Of a stretch of DNA of 64,000 nt, positions 20,955 to 32,816 are shown piece by piece. The notes under the pieces were generated by a model. The model was not told the DNA's origin and did no database searches. It saw nothing but the letters and a program-made list of their open reading frames with translations. The position numbers and the translations under genes were made by a program. This stretch comes from Cladopsammia gracilis (lineage: Eukaryota > Cnidaria > Anthozoa > Scleractinia > Dendrophylliidae): assembly GCA_022457155.1 (NCBI GenBank), contig JAJGOT010000476.1, forward strand, positions 600,788 to 664,787. The letters are read 5' to 3'. Position 1 is the stretch's first letter. Each line of letters opens with the position of its first letter.

Positions 20955-21036
20955 AGTAGTAATGGGGGCACTCTGGGGCACCCAACGGTTTTTTCTGTCA
21001 CCGATCTGCTGAAACCGCTAAATCCTTCTGCCAACT
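20955..21036 (+). repeat. left terminal inverted repeat of X (82 bp, shortened)
   Basis: Matches 38005-38087 inverted, with one extra G and one A/T change. After 21036 the right-hand repeat continues but the left side jumps into the PolB gene, so an internal deletion shortened this end. Confidence 0.9.
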
Positions 21037-24000
21037 AGTTGTGAATGCTGCCACAAAGATATTAGTACAGTTTGCATTTTCAATAAACTGTCCTTTCAAA
21101 TCATATGTCATTTGCACAATATTATCGTTGATGAAATGCACCAACAGATTATCAATCTTGTCATCCAGCAATATTGAATAAAATTCTTTGGGTTCTGTAA
21201 CGTATTTGTTTTGTTTCATGTTGTTTCTTTGGCCAAACTTTCCCCACAAGCTATTCAGGCAATATTTGGCTATTGTTCTTTTTCCATATTCAATATTTTC
21301 AAGTTCAATTCCTAACCTTTCTTTCACCACACTTTTGAAATGTTCCTGTGATTTATATTTACAGTTTTCACCAACTGTCAAGGCGGATGATTCCATCTTA
21401 ATCTTCATGAATTTTTTCACATATTCTTTGAAGAGGTCTTCCGTTGTTTCTGGGAAATGCCAAACCTCATAAATCTTTTCTATCTTATAGCCTTTTTCTA
21501 AAGCTTTCTGCATTTCATTCAAACACCAGGTTCCTACAAACGTTCTTTCTTCATCACAATGCCAACACTGTTGCTGTTTTGTTTCTACGCATGTTCGGCA
21601 CAGAGGAAACAACACCTTTTTTTGCATTTCCACACATTATCTTTTGCGGTAACACTGGGTGATATAAACCCCGCGGTGGTAAAACTTTGCATTTGATAAA
21701 GCCAAACCATGAAGGATTAAATTCGGCTGGTTCAATTATTTTTACCGGATGCCCTTTTGGATATTTCTTGAAGTATTGAACCGTTGGATACAGGCTCACG
21801 TAATCCACATAACTGCCTGATTCATTTTCTTTAAAATCATAGGTCAGCTTTGTTATATTCGTTCGACCACCAAAGAATGCATCTCGGGGATCCAATGGTT
21901 CAACGCAATCTCGTTGCCAAGTTTTCTTAAATAATTTGAATTCATTACACTGTTTCAGATAGCATTCGGTGCCTTCAACCAATTTATATCCAGCAGATCG
22001 AATCTTAGCATTTTTCTCAAGCGTCTTTTTCCGCATGTTGCCATATCGATTTGATTCTTGGTGTTTATTGTTGCTCCATCAAAGCACTTTTCACAACCAT
22101 GCCAGAAACAACTTTGATATTCAATAACGGTGTTTGTTTCTTTGCAAAAACCATCTACTCGATACCACCGATCTTCTAACCATAATTTCTTTTCGCCACC
22201 ATTCAATGCATGCTGAATATTACAGCCATGTTTCTCCGCCAAAAAGTCTAGCCAGGCAATCGATGCTTGCGAATATGTTAGTTCTCTTTTGGTCTTGTTT
22301 CTGACCACGGCAACCGATTTTTCTTCCAGATAATTACTACGATAGATTGCCATACACACAGATGCAATCGTGATATATTGCAGTGGATCAATATTCTCGA
22401 GTTCAATAAATTCTTCGCGGAATTTCATCATAGATCTTCTGAGAATGTCGACATCTGATCGGCAGTATTCAATCAGCTCTTTCTGAAAGTCAAAGACATA
22501 GTTTTCTTTGACTCTGTCGTCATACCAAGCCAGAAATGGCTTTCGGCAAAAACTCTTCATCTGATCCGGCTCATGATATTTCTAATTCGGTATCGGCCCC
22601 ACATAGTTTTGATTTGATTTCTTGTTGAAGAAATGCGGAAAATACCCCTTTTTCAACTCCTTCAATCCAAATGTCTTTGGAAACGTTGCCAACGATCCCA
22701 ACACAAAATTCAAGCTGTCGATGAATCTGACTTTGAAACTCTGTATCTCCATCGACATTATTTTGGTGCCAGAATATATGCAATAGGGCTTCAAACTGTT
22801 TTCCACACACCATTCCAAAATAAACTGCGCATCATAACATCTTGCATTGTGCGCCACGAATGTCCAACCAGCATGTTGACCATTGAAGACAAACCTGCAA
22901 AAATCCTCGATGTTTCGAAATATCCATTCATTTCCTTCAAAATCTTGTACGATCGCAAGATTCACTTCATGCACTCCGGTTTCCTGAATGCTGTCGAAGT
23001 CAAAAAACATATACTTCTCTGAATAAGTCTCGCAGGAATAACATTGTTTCTCTTGGGTGCAGCTGCCCGTGCATCGACCACCCTTGGCTTTTGTCTTTTT
23101 CATATAGCATTTATGCTTCGACATATCGCAATAGATGTAGCAATTAGAGCATTTTGAATGCCCACAAATGTGTTTGTCAAGCTTATCTGTGATTGTTCGA
23201 GTACACTTCAAACATTTCGAAACAATTTCACAAACCACGTCAACTTTTCCACTCGTTGTTCTGTTTCGTTTGTGTTCTCTGAAGCATTCCGCTCCCTTGA
23301 CGCTTCGATGGCAAATGTTGCAGACAATTTCTGGCCCGGCACAAACACCATCCGGGCAATACTTGAAGCAAGCAATACACTTCGCAGGGCATCTGTGCCG
23401 ATCTCTAGTCTTAAATGTTTTCTTACATGTATGGCAATAATGACCTTTACATAAAAATGCTGGCATCGAAGTGATTCTTGTTCTTCAACAGATAAATTCT
23501 TGCGTCACCATCGGAGGAGTTGGCTGAATAAATCAACTCATTAAAGTGGTCTGCATCAATGATATTTATCTCCACCTTCAAGTGCTCTGCAAATCTTTTC
23601 ACATCTTCCAATGTGGATCCAAAATCGTTTTCAGGAACGCCGGCTTCGGCGTGTAGTTTTCGCGCTTCTGTTTCTTGCAGCAATCTTGATTTATTGAAAC
23701 CATCTTTAAGTTGTGATGTGGTCCACTTGTGTTTATTCAAGTGTGCCATTGCTGTTACAATAGCCCTTGCAAGGCAAATCGAATCGGAATTCTTTATGGA
23801 AATCACTGACGTCTTTCTTGAAACATTATTTTTTGTGACTTGCAATCGCCCACTGCCGCGAGGAATTTTCGTTGATTGCACTTCAATGCTGATTTCATCA
23901 AGAGGCACTTCCTTATATTCAAGAGGTCTGAATTTTTCATAAAGTGAAAGCAGTGAAATAGTGCCACCAACAATCCTGAAGGCGATTGTGCTCAAGGGTC

Positions 24001-24738
24001 GATCAAGTTTGACGTGATCCACAATTATTCGGATTCTATCTCCATTGACCAGCCCGCGTTTCTTTATGACTTCATTCAATATTTCTTGGAAGATTTTCAC
24101 TGGGTCCAATGCGATTGTTTTTCGGTTGATTTTGATTCGGAAATGATCGAAATAGGATGTAAATCTTTGATTTGATCGTTCATCAAGTAGAATTATCTCA
24201 TAAGGTGGCACCGTGATCGGCGGCTCAGAGATCGGCCACCCTCTTAATTCAGCAAGCTTTTGCCTTATTTCTTTTTCTTTTAAAATCAAATTATTGTGTG
24301 GTCTTCTGCTGTTTCTCACTTGTTTGATTACTTTCTGAAGCTTTTTCTTCAACCGTTTTATTTGCTTTTGTTTTGTTTTCAAATCAATTGGCTCTGGTGG
24401 CGATGGAACTGTAATCTCCTCATCTTTCTGCCCTTTAGACCTCATTTGATACTCAAGAAAGCCTTTCATTTCAGGTTTTGTTTTGATGTCCTCAAAGCCT
24501 TCCAACCCATAGTGCCTAGCCATTCCTTTCATCTCAGCCTAAGTTTGTGTTTTTGGTTTCTTTGGCTTCGCCGTCGCCGCCGGTTTAGGTCCATTATCAA
24601 GCAAAAGCTGAATCAGTTGAGCTTTTTTTTGGCTTTGGAATGACCAGGAATTTTTAAGTCACTGGCAAACTTTCGTAATTCTGAAACTAGGGTCCCTTCA
24701 AGAGAGGCCTGGTCAATATCTTTGTTTTGAAATTCCAT
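21037..24738 (-). pseudogene. family B DNA polymerase with accessory domains (X), 3'-truncated
   Basis: Same lineage as Z's PolB. ATG at 24738, SAP-like start, coiled basic region, OTU-like segment (NSDSICLARAI), zinc-ribbon block, exonuclease (Exo II AHNARCYD, so one Gly of the usual motif is Cys), PD-(D/E)XK-like block (WYRVDGFCKETNTVIEYQS), SLYP at about 21790, and an intact Pol B block NSLWGKFGQR near 21235. The gene stops after AAFTTS at 21037: Pol C (DTDS) and everything after it are deleted. Frameshifts near 24625, 23455, 22580, 22000 and 21600, and a TAG near 24540. Confidence 0.85.
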
Positions 24739-24831
24739 TTTTAATACAATATATTAAAAAATCAAAAATCAAAAAAAATCAAAAAAGACTACAATATATT
24801 AAAAAATTAAAAAATAATATATTATATTAAA
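24739..24831. promoter_or_regulatory. AT-rich divergent promoter, PolB/regulator (X)
   Basis: 93 bp with almost no G or C. The block ACAATATATTAAAAAA appears twice (once near each gene) and TAATATATTATA lies before the plus gene. The Z counterpart has single copies of similar blocks. Confidence 0.5.
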
Positions 24832-25415
24832 ATGAGAAAAGATTTAATCAAACTTAGACTAATCAATAACAATGAAACACATGTTTTCAATTATGTTAAT
24901 GAAGCTTCAAAATCTTTGAATTTAGTACCTCAAACACTGAAATATGCACTCAAAATGAAAAATAAGACAATTAAAAGAAGATGTGACAAACAAGTATTTT
25001 TAATTGAAGGATATCTTTCCGATAAAGAGCCAATCACCATAAATAATCAAACTTTCGAAACAGCCAAAGAAGCAGCCAATTGTTTTGGTGTTACTGTGCA
25101 AACAATTTATAAGGCTCTCAAAGAGAATAAAACTTATCTCTCAAAGAAAGATGGTTTGAAACATCTTATCAGAACCCGGACACCAACTGAAAAACAGAAA
25201 ACAGTGATGACATGTGTTACCGCAAATGACGGCCCCAATGGTTCTATTCTCTTAGTTCAATTGGCTCATTTTACGATATTTCCGTCACAGAAATTCCTCT
25301 TAAGGATGGTACATTCTGTGCCAATGACACGGTGTATTTCATCAAATATCCAGAATCTTTCGAAGAGATGTTGGATTATCAAAAGGAATACAATAATGAA
25401 ATCACGTTTTTGTAA
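24832..25415 (+). pseudogene. double NUMOD1-type regulator (X)
   Basis: Starts MRKDLIKLRLINNNE. First HTH-like module VNEASKSLNLVPQTLKYAL (residues about 22-40), second FETAKEAANCFGVTVQTIYK (about 75-94). The C-terminal region from TPTEKQKTVMTCV shifts frame near 25230, after which the original frame ends FL at 25413-25415. The duplication of the module is clear by eye. Divergent from PolB. A repressor or activator acting on the shared AT-rich promoter is the simplest reading, but not shown. Confidence 0.6.
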
Positions 25416-25445
25416 TTTATAAACCCAAAATGGAGTTATAATTTT

Positions 25446-25619
25446 TTAGCAACAGATAAACCAGCGGATCTTCATTTCTTTGCATTGCCGAGCAGTCAAT
25501 CTGTCTTCAGCGGCTATCATTTCCTTTTCCCAGGCTGCCGCGTCTGGGGTATTTGGTTGAATAAATTCCGATTTTCTCATACACTGTATAACGTCATCTA
25601 AAAGTTTTTGCGTTTTCAT
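25446..25619 (-). CDS. 57-aa conserved small protein (X)
   Basis: MKTQKLLDDVIQCMRKSEFI at the start and RWFICC at the end; one helical domain likely, with a PNTPDAAAWEKEM turn. Not recognised. Intact here, decayed in Z (3427-3637). Absent from W and V, so family-1 specific. Confidence 0.5.
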   Translation of the reverse strand: MKTQKLLDDVIQCMRKSEFIQPNTPDAAAWEKEMIAAEDRLTARQCKEMKIRWFICC

Positions 25620-25648
25620 TTTTATTTTTTTATATATTATAATAAAAT

Positions 25649-26308
25649 ATGAATACAACAACCAAACTACATCTACTAAAACTCCAAGATATCAAAATGA
25701 CCAAACCATTCAAAAATAAACAATTCAAAAGTATTTCACTTCCACTTAAGGCTCCTTGCATAAGCCTGGAAGGTGAAATGAAAATTCACGAACACGAAGC
25801 TAATTTCACTTTAGGATTAACACTTTCCAAAGAGGATGCAAAGAAGTTTGAAACAATTGAAAAGCATATTCAAAAACTGGCTAAAGAACAACAACCTGTA
25901 GTTAATTGGCTTTCACCCAATCTTGGCAACTTTTACGAAAACGAACTTGTGATTGTCAAAGGCGAACAAAACAAACTTTGTTCAAAAGTATATGCCGTCG
26001 AAGACCGCATTATTTGCCCATTTTTCGAGCTTTCATTAAATAATAAAAAGAAGAGAATAGATCCAATTAAACTGCGCGGCAGTTGTACAACTCATCCTCG
26101 ACGAGTTTACCTTAACAGCGATACAACTTCAATTATTATGATTACCCAAGCAGTTCTTGTTAAAGAGATATGGTAAGAAAATCTCGAGCCACGCAACTGG
26201 TTTGCTGAATTTGAAGATGAGGAAGCTGAAGGTGACGAATATCCGATGAAGACTGACTCCACAGGAGGTGACACAGTAAAAATAGGAATTCCATTTTTAA
26301 CTATATAA
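25649..26308 (+). pseudogene. putative single-strand DNA-binding protein (X)
   Basis: ATG 25649, N-terminus collinear with the W protein, core EGEMKIHEHEANFTLGLTL and CPFFELSLNNKKKR. A premature TAA after VLVKEIW at 26174-26176 cuts off the acidic tail, which remains readable downstream (EAEGDEY) to about 26308. Compared with Z, it lacks the 24-nt GC-rich insert near the middle. Confidence 0.5.
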
Positions 26309-26330
26309 CTTTACTCACAGTTATATAGTT
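26299..26330. terminator. hairpin between convergent SSB and SLATT-like genes (X)
   Basis: AACTATATAAC pairs with GTTATATAGTT around TTTACTCACA. Same hairpin as Z in mirror orientation, differing by one base that turns a wobble pair into C-G. Confidence 0.55.
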
Positions 26331-26859
26331 ATTGGCTTCGCCGCCGAAGGCATTCGTCACCAAAATTCTTTTTATATGCTTTTTCATACTTCTCTAAATT
26401 CAAACATAAATCTGCTACAATTCCATCTATAACTTTCATTGCCTTTATGAATTCTTGTGAATCAAAAAAGTCCCCTCGGAGATACGATCGCAATTCAGTT
26501 AAAACATTTTCATACTTTGTCATTGCGAATTGACTTATCTCAATCTTTCTTCTAAAGTTTTTCATTTCCTGAAACGTTTTCAAGAATAACCCAGCACCAT
26601 TTATTACCCCCAAAATAATTGGATTCAATGTAACTCCTCCTACAATCGTTCCTGTAACAACTAAAAGGGTAGAACTAAGAGTCAACAAAAGATTCATTTT
26701 CTCATATTTTCTTTGTGCTTTCCGGCAGCACCAACATGTTTTATGATAAAAAGCATATAGCTGTTTCCATTCTTCAACTTTCTCCTCAGAAAGAGTTGGA
26801 TCAATGGGGTTGAAATCAAACCGCCCCGGCGGTTTGTAATTAAGTGTATTAGTTTTCAA
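26329..26859 (-). pseudogene. SLATT-like two-TM protein (X), start codon lost
   Basis: Open for 176 codons, but the position of the ATG in Z and V reads TTG here (26857-26859). Same layout: CWCCRKAQRKYEK, hydrophobic pair from LLTLSSTLLVV, then helical tail. An in-frame GC palindrome AAACCGCC-CC-GGCGGTTT at 26818-26835 inserts about seven residues near the N-terminus. Confidence 0.6.
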
Positions 26860-26942
26860 TTTTTAAAGCAAGCGCAAAGTTTTCTAAGTGTTTGCGCAAT
26901 TTCCTTCAGTTTTTCAGAATTTATTTTGATTTCAAAGCTCAT
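26856..26942 (-). CDS. 28-aa amphipathic peptide (X)
   Basis: MSFEIKINSEKLKEIAQTL then KLCACFKN. Shortest of the four copies and intact; identical to Z for the first 15 residues. Confidence 0.7.
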   Translation of the reverse strand: MSFEIKINSEKLKEIAQTLRKLCACFKN

Positions 26943-26943
26943 T

Positions 26944-28760
26944 TTAGATAATTTCAAAAAGAAATATGATTTGGGTATTGCTGACGTTTAATGCTTGATC
27001 CCGTATTCTTGCTGAAAATAACTCTCCAGCTGAAAAAGAAATGTCGGAAAAAGTAAATAATTGAATTCGATTATCTCCACTAAAGTTCGTTCCACTTTGC
27101 ATGTCTTTAGTTGGGATGACTAAAGTTAGTCGCGGAAACGCAGATTTTTTCGTTAGAAATTGAGCATAGGCTTTAATTAATTTACAGTTGATTGGGATGA
27201 TGAGATCATTGAAAAATTATCGAAAAGTATATTTATCTCATTTCCACCAGACGATTTTCTAAATCTTCCAATCAGGATAAAATTATTCTTCAGGCCTGAA
27301 TTGAGGATTTGATGGCCATTCATATCCAAATTAGTTTGCATGACCATCGCGGCTCTGCCGGCATTTTGATTTTCGAAACTGAAGGGAGTATCATACACAC
27401 TTGAATCAACATCTGCTACAAAATTTTTAACACCATAAATAATTAGTTTTGACGCTGCATCTGATGATGAAGAATCAGCTTCATCATATTTTAAATCGAC
27501 CATGACATACTCAGGTGGCGAAATATGCCATTTATGCATGTGAATAATTGATCTTGTATAATCGGAAAATTGTTTTGTTGATTGTTGATTGATATTCAGA
27601 CTTGTAATCTGAACATTAACACTGACATTCCCCATTGTACCTGGAAAGAATTCAATGCAAATAGTGTATTCACCTTCAGGCAGTTTATACATATTGAACC
27701 CTAATCTACCGGAGTAGCGATTATTTCCATTTCTAGACAATGATAAATCATATGCCTTCTTAATGAAACGATGCGGAGAATTTGGAAAATCATTTATTCC
27801 ATTGACTGCTATCCCATATTCAGAGCTTGATTCATCCACATCTTCCATCAGATATCGGAATTCATCTTTTGCATGGGAAGTCGAAGAGATATGAGATTTA
27901 TTGACATAATCTTTAAGTTTCACTACTTCTGCATGGTCAGCTTTGTTTGTTTCCAAATCACTGATTGCGGTTGTATTCTGCGTTATTTTTATATTATTAT
28001 AAACCGTTTTTGTATCAACATATGTTTTATCAGCTTTGAGGCTGACTGCCGCAGTGACTTCGTCGTCCACATATCTTTTGTTTGCGCCTTGATCGGCAAC
28101 TGTTGGGTCTTTCACATTGAAAATGGTGTGATTTCCTATATCCAAACTAGTCTCCATTGGAAACGCCTCTTTGCGGCTGAGAAAGATATTCTTGACGTCA
28201 TTATAAGAAACAAGATTGTTATAATGTGCCCCCAAATCATGCCATGTTTGTTGTTTTGAGTTCTCCACATTGAAACGTTCTTTCAAATCAATATCTTTAA
28301 AAACTTCATGCGTTGGTGCAGGAGCATTTGGGTGAAATCTATTCAGAGTGATCATATTGATAGCAGAAAGGTCATCATCTGTTTTTGTGTCGAGATTGGT
28401 GATAAGTTTGCGATCCATATTGATTTCCCCAGGATTAACAAGATTGTTTCCATTGAGATTAAGATTCTCAGTCATTCGAGACGATCCATCAACCATCACA
28501 GCAGCTGACGCGAAGTCCGCGCGGACTTGCGTGATTTTACTGTTCAGGCTTGTTTCAAGAACATCAGTTTGATGTTTTGTGATGGCATCAGAATCCTTTG
28601 TTCCTTCTGCTACATTGACAAGTTTTTTATTCTCTATATCATAGTTGTTGTCTGAATCTAATTTCAAGCCACCAGATGATTGAACTTGACTTTCAAGTTG
28701 CCTTATATATGCCGCCAGATCAACTTTATTAAATCTTCCAATATTGTTGAATATTCCCAT
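26944..28760 (-). pseudogene. fibre protein 1 (X)
   Basis: Longest open fibre (527 codons, 27177-28760). MGIFNNIGRFNKVD start, LNLNGNNLVNPGEINMD and LDIGNHTIFNVKDP fibre repeats, coiled segment, then the head (SGRLGFNMYKLPEGEYTI). It lacks the collagen-type run of Z and W. A frameshift near 27180 removes the last about 75 codons, which are still readable to 26944 (ending FLFEII). A perfect palindrome AAGTCCGCGCGGACTT at 28513-28528 sits in frame. Confidence 0.75.
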
Positions 28761-28766
28761 TTTAGT

Positions 28767-30122
28767 TTATATAAATGTTATTACATCATGTTCCACCCCA
28801 TATCTCTCGCAAAGCATCTTATGATGCGCTTTTATGAGGATATCAGAGAATTCCACCCCCTTATACAGAACAAACAGTTGAACATCCCCATGAAGTGGCA
28901 CAGCAGTCGCTGGGTCAATATCCCCAAAAACCATAGTGTTGGCTCCTGGAGAAGTTGATGCGGTGAATGATGCCAGTTTCTTTCCGTTAACCCAACAACT
29001 CGAAAGACCGGCAGGTGATGCTGAAGCATTTCCACCGGGGATTACCCAGTGAACTGAGAGACAATGCCACTTATTCAACTGGGAAAGATTTGCTTTTGAT
29101 TTATAATCCGCGATGTCCACAAAATCTGCGCCGTGAACCCCCGAGATAATTAAGTCGCCATTCTGTTTGTAACAAACGAACTTATCCCATCCCCCATTGT
29201 CGTGACCAAACAACCCATTTCGATAAACTGAATGTGGACCAGTGAAGGATGACATTCTGAAAAGAATAAAAATATTCACAATATCGGCGGCGCCACCCTG
29301 AGGATTCAGATTTATTTCTGAAATAAGTTTGTCATCCTGTCCATCAAATTCTATGAAATATTTCTTTGCATTCTTAGTGGTTGAGAGAGTTGGTATTTGA
29401 TTGGATATATTTTGTCTGGCATCAAGTCCTGACAGGGTGTTATCTGAAATTTTCTTTATTTTTCTTGCTCCTGATTCAAGGGCAACTTCAGCTGCGTTTC
29501 CTCGCTCAATTGAATAGAAACATTCTGCATTTTCTTTGATATATGCATCCACATAGGTTGATGTTGCTGCCGCGAGAATAGAAAGAAGACCCGATTGGGC
29601 GACAGCGTGGGCGATCGCATTGTCAACATAACTCTTTGTTGTAGCATCTGAATTTGCTGAAGGAGCTGGAAGATTTGTGATTTTATTTGAATTCAGGTCA
29701 ATATCTCCTGTAAATAAACCACCTTCAAGTGCTTTTGCGTCAACGTAAGCCATTGATGCTAAGTGTGAAATTTCCACAGGAGGGCGATCTGGTTGTTGTA
29801 ATCTTGGCGCCCTGTGGCGTGAATGATTGTTGAATACAGCTATTTCAATCAACGTTGTCGGAAGAAAAGCAAAAAGCCTATAAGCCAAGACCGCAAGGTG
29901 ATATGGGTTTTAAAGAATAAATTTGTCAAAATCAGCGATGCCTCACTCGTACAGAAACGAAAACACGGGGGTCAGCGTTTATAGTATTTTCTTCCATCTT
30001 CCTCCATCATATTGCACTGGCAACGGCGAAACTTAACAAATACCCATACCACCTTGCGGACTTGGCTTATAGGCTTTTTGCTTTTTTTCCGACAACGTTG
30101 ATTGAAATAGCTGTATTCCCAT
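28767..30122 (-). pseudogene. fibre protein 2 with lectin/LamG-like head (X), rearranged start
   Basis: Fibre repeat GDIDLNSNKITNLPAP plus TTKSYVDNA, then a head beginning YFIEFDGQDDKLISEINL with FILFRM and LFGHDNGGWDKF, the pattern of concanavalin/LamG-like folds (probable glycan binding; by resemblance only). The natural start is ATG 30122, two bases from the ATPase stop, but a foldback (29832-30118) now separates it from the body. The open frame from 29888 begins with TTG inside that repeat. Only X has this second fibre. Confidence 0.65.
29832..30118. repeat. foldback, two 80-bp inverted arms
   Basis: Arms 29832-29911 and 30039-30118 are about 94 percent complementary (both contain CAACGTTGTCGGAA or its complement) with a 127-bp spacer. 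One arm encodes the natural start of fibre 2; the other is its inverted copy fused to the gene body. Confidence 0.85.
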
Positions 30123-30123
30123 T

Positions 30124-30762
30124 TTAAAAGGTTTCATCAAAGTTTTTAGCAACACTTTTCTTTTCTTTGTCAAGGAAAAGGAATTCGAATGGTCCTAGTC
30201 TATTGAAAAGATGTGGTTCAACCAAATTCTCCTTTGCAATGAGATCGAGGTGAGTTTTTGTTGCTGGTGGATACAGAATCATATGAGAACAATTCAAACG
30301 AATCTTTTGTGGAACATCATACTGGGATTGCGAGAGATAAATCGAGCTGATCCCATGATGCCTTCCATCTGTCCAGTGATTAGCGATTTGTTTTTGAATC
30401 CTCTCAGAAGAATTAACGAGATCATCAAACACGACTACTTTCCGGTTATTGTTTGGATAATCTGATGTCGTCATGATGTCATCTGGACCAAGAATTTCGA
30501 GAACGAGTTATCCAACTTTTTGGCTGACACCATCCATTAACTTTTGGAAGTCTTGAATCTTATCTTGATGTTGATTTGGCGTATAGAAATAAATTTCATC
30601 ATAGAAGATAAGAAGTTTTCTCAAGATATGCATAAGCGTGTTTGTCTTTCCGCATCGAGTTTGGCCCGCAATGAGCATTCTGAAATCCTCATCAAGGAAA
30701 TCACAACAGTTTCGGTTCGCAGTTCGATTATTGATGTTTCGATCATAATTTGGAATTTTCAT
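30124..30762 (-). pseudogene. genome-packaging ATPase (X)
   Basis: ATG 30762 (MKIPNYDRN, same start as W). Walker A GQTRCGKTN instead of GSSGSGKTN. A frameshift near 30480-30510 precedes Walker B VVVFDDL, then IYLSQSQYD and HLFNRLGPFEF. More diverged from W and V than those are from each other. Confidence 0.8.
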
Positions 30763-30817
30763 TTTAAGTGTTGAGATAACATTTATCTTTTGAAATAACT
30801 TTGTTTTCGACACTTAA
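30763..30817. promoter_or_regulatory. 55-bp divergent promoter, ATPase/PPxY-type gene (X)
   Basis: Both ATGs are flanked by complementary sequence (CATTTTAAGTGT... and ...ACACTTAAATG), making an imperfect palindrome over the whole gap. Confidence 0.4.
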
Positions 30818-32031
30818 ATGGATCTTGAAAGAATAACGACATATGCAGGAAGAGAACTGGAGGGATATCAGATTGCGAAAGCAGTCACAGATGTAAAGAA
30901 CGAGGTGAAAGACCGAGAACATGTCAGAGACATCGGCATGAGTGATTATTTCAAAACACTCAGAGAACCCTTGATTGAACAACAAAAGAAGCCAGATGAA
31001 AAACAAGATGCCGTGATTGAGCAACTCAAAGAAAATCAACTGGCTTTGGCTGAAGGTCTTCAAGACATCGCCACGCTAAATAGAGAGTTGCCACAGTTAC
31101 CCGGAAGTGAAATAACAACGGCTCCACCCTATTAATCACCAAGAAGATTTGATATTGATATCTATAAAGGAATTTCTGAGGAAGAAAAAGAAATTTTCAA
31201 AAAATATCATTTAACACCTTTAATGACCCTTTAAGGAATGTCAACTGAACGCGTTAAAGAGGCCAAAGAATTGTATAAAAAAATAGAAAATCCCAAAATT
31301 CATCGCAGATAACTAATTTACAAAAGAAACAGACGAAAAACAAGGTGTTAAGTGATGTTGAAAAAGATAAATGGGATCAGTTAATGGCTGACTCAATAGC
31401 CTTAGACAAATATTGCGACAAAATTATATCCATAATTAGCGCAAAAGAAGGAGTCATGGTAACACCAACAAAAGGAAAGGGAGCGCAGTGACCGCGACTG
31501 AAAGGAGAAGGCATCGGCCGCAACGCGACCGCCAGCGAAGCTGGAGTTCGAAAATATAAACAACCTCGAAGGAATGCATATAAGATTACAGGCCAAAATC
31601 AATATGGCGGGTTGCTTATCGATGTCCCCAAACTTTTCAATGAAATGAAGCTGAATGCATTCAGAGGTGGGAAACTGATTTATCAAGCAGACGCGGATAA
31701 ATCATTCATCGATCTGGTGATAAAAAGATTCAATCCCCAACGAAAATATTCTATGAATGCTGTGAAAATTTTCAACGATTTGAATATGTTGTCTAATATG
31801 CCCGCGCACAAATCCTCAGGAAAATCAAGGATGGTTGGATCCGGCGTCGTCTTCTATCAGAAGCCAGAAGAGCTGGCGGATCGTATGAAGATTTTGATTG
31901 ATTCAATGGCTGCTGGCAACAACTCGCCAGTCTTGAGGAATGATCTTTCCCAAATAAATGATGAACTCTTGAAAATAGGTGCAATTGACCAACAAATGCA
32001 TGAAAAATTCTATCAGAAATATTTAAAATAA
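30818..32031 (+). pseudogene. PPxY-type protein homologue (X)
   Basis: Positional and partial sequence homologue of the W/V gene. N-terminal coiled helix (MDLERITTYAGRELEG, KQDAVIEQLKENQLALAEG), a TTAPPY stop at 31135, a decayed centre with several stops, and the conserved C-terminal domain open from 31612 to 32031 (KPEELADRMKILIDSM, AGNNSPVLRND, QKYLK). GC-rich, palindrome-like sequence occupies 31485-31550. Divergent from the ATPase gene, followed directly by penton. Confidence 0.5.
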
Positions 32032-32060
32032 GCGATGTAAACAGGTACTTGTCTTTAAAT

Positions 32061-32810
32061 CAATTGATGCAAGAAAACAAAACCCACGAAATAAACCAGG
32101 AAATTTCACAATGAAGTTCACCCCAGCGCTGGATTTGGATTATAATAAACAACATTATATGGCTTTGGATCATCTTTCCATGTATGCAAGCTGGGATAAT
32201 ATCCGGCCGGAATACGGTAACAACAAATTGGTGATTTCCAAAGATAGTGGCAACACTTGGCAAACAATAAATTCAATCAATTCAATTCAATTCAATCAAT
32301 CAAACAATCAATTGTGATTATGAAGATATGACTAACTTCATCAACAATAGCCTTGGAAAACATGAGGCTAAAGAGTATGTAATTAATATATTTGTCAATT
32401 TATCAACTTACAAAGTTTTCATTAAACTGGAATCAACATATCAAATTGACTTTGCCAACAGCGGAAATTTCCATAAACTTTTGGGATTTGATGCTGTAAA
32501 ATTAACAGCTAGTGCTTATGGGACTAGATCCCCAAATATTTCAAATAACGTTGATAACCTATATATTCGCTGCTCTCTTTTGAGTGATTCAATTATCTCT
32601 GGGCTCCGATCTAATGTTTTGTTTACGTTCTCAACAAGCACAAAGGACCGGGCGATGCCATTTGAACTTACACCAAGACATTATCTATGGAATAAAATAA
32701 ATACCAAAACAATTTCTGAAGTGACCTTCGACATAACCGATGATGCAAACAGAGAAGTGGATTTGAAGGGGGTAAATATATCTCTGACGGCGGTAATTAA
32801 AGAAATTTAA
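32061..32810 (+). pseudogene. penton-like protein (X)
   Basis: Readable from about 32061; the expected ATG region is degenerate. Contains FTMKFTPALDLD and YASWDNI. A TCAAT-repeat expansion (32270-32312) shifts the frame, then an open 160-codon part ends 32810 (FDITDDANREVDLKGVN), collinear with the V penton C-terminus. Confidence 0.6.
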
Positions 32811-32816
32811 TTTAAA

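Noticed and set aside
28767..29888. Fibre 2 start at 29888
   Set aside because: The first codon is TTG in an inverted copy; the natural ATG is at 30122.
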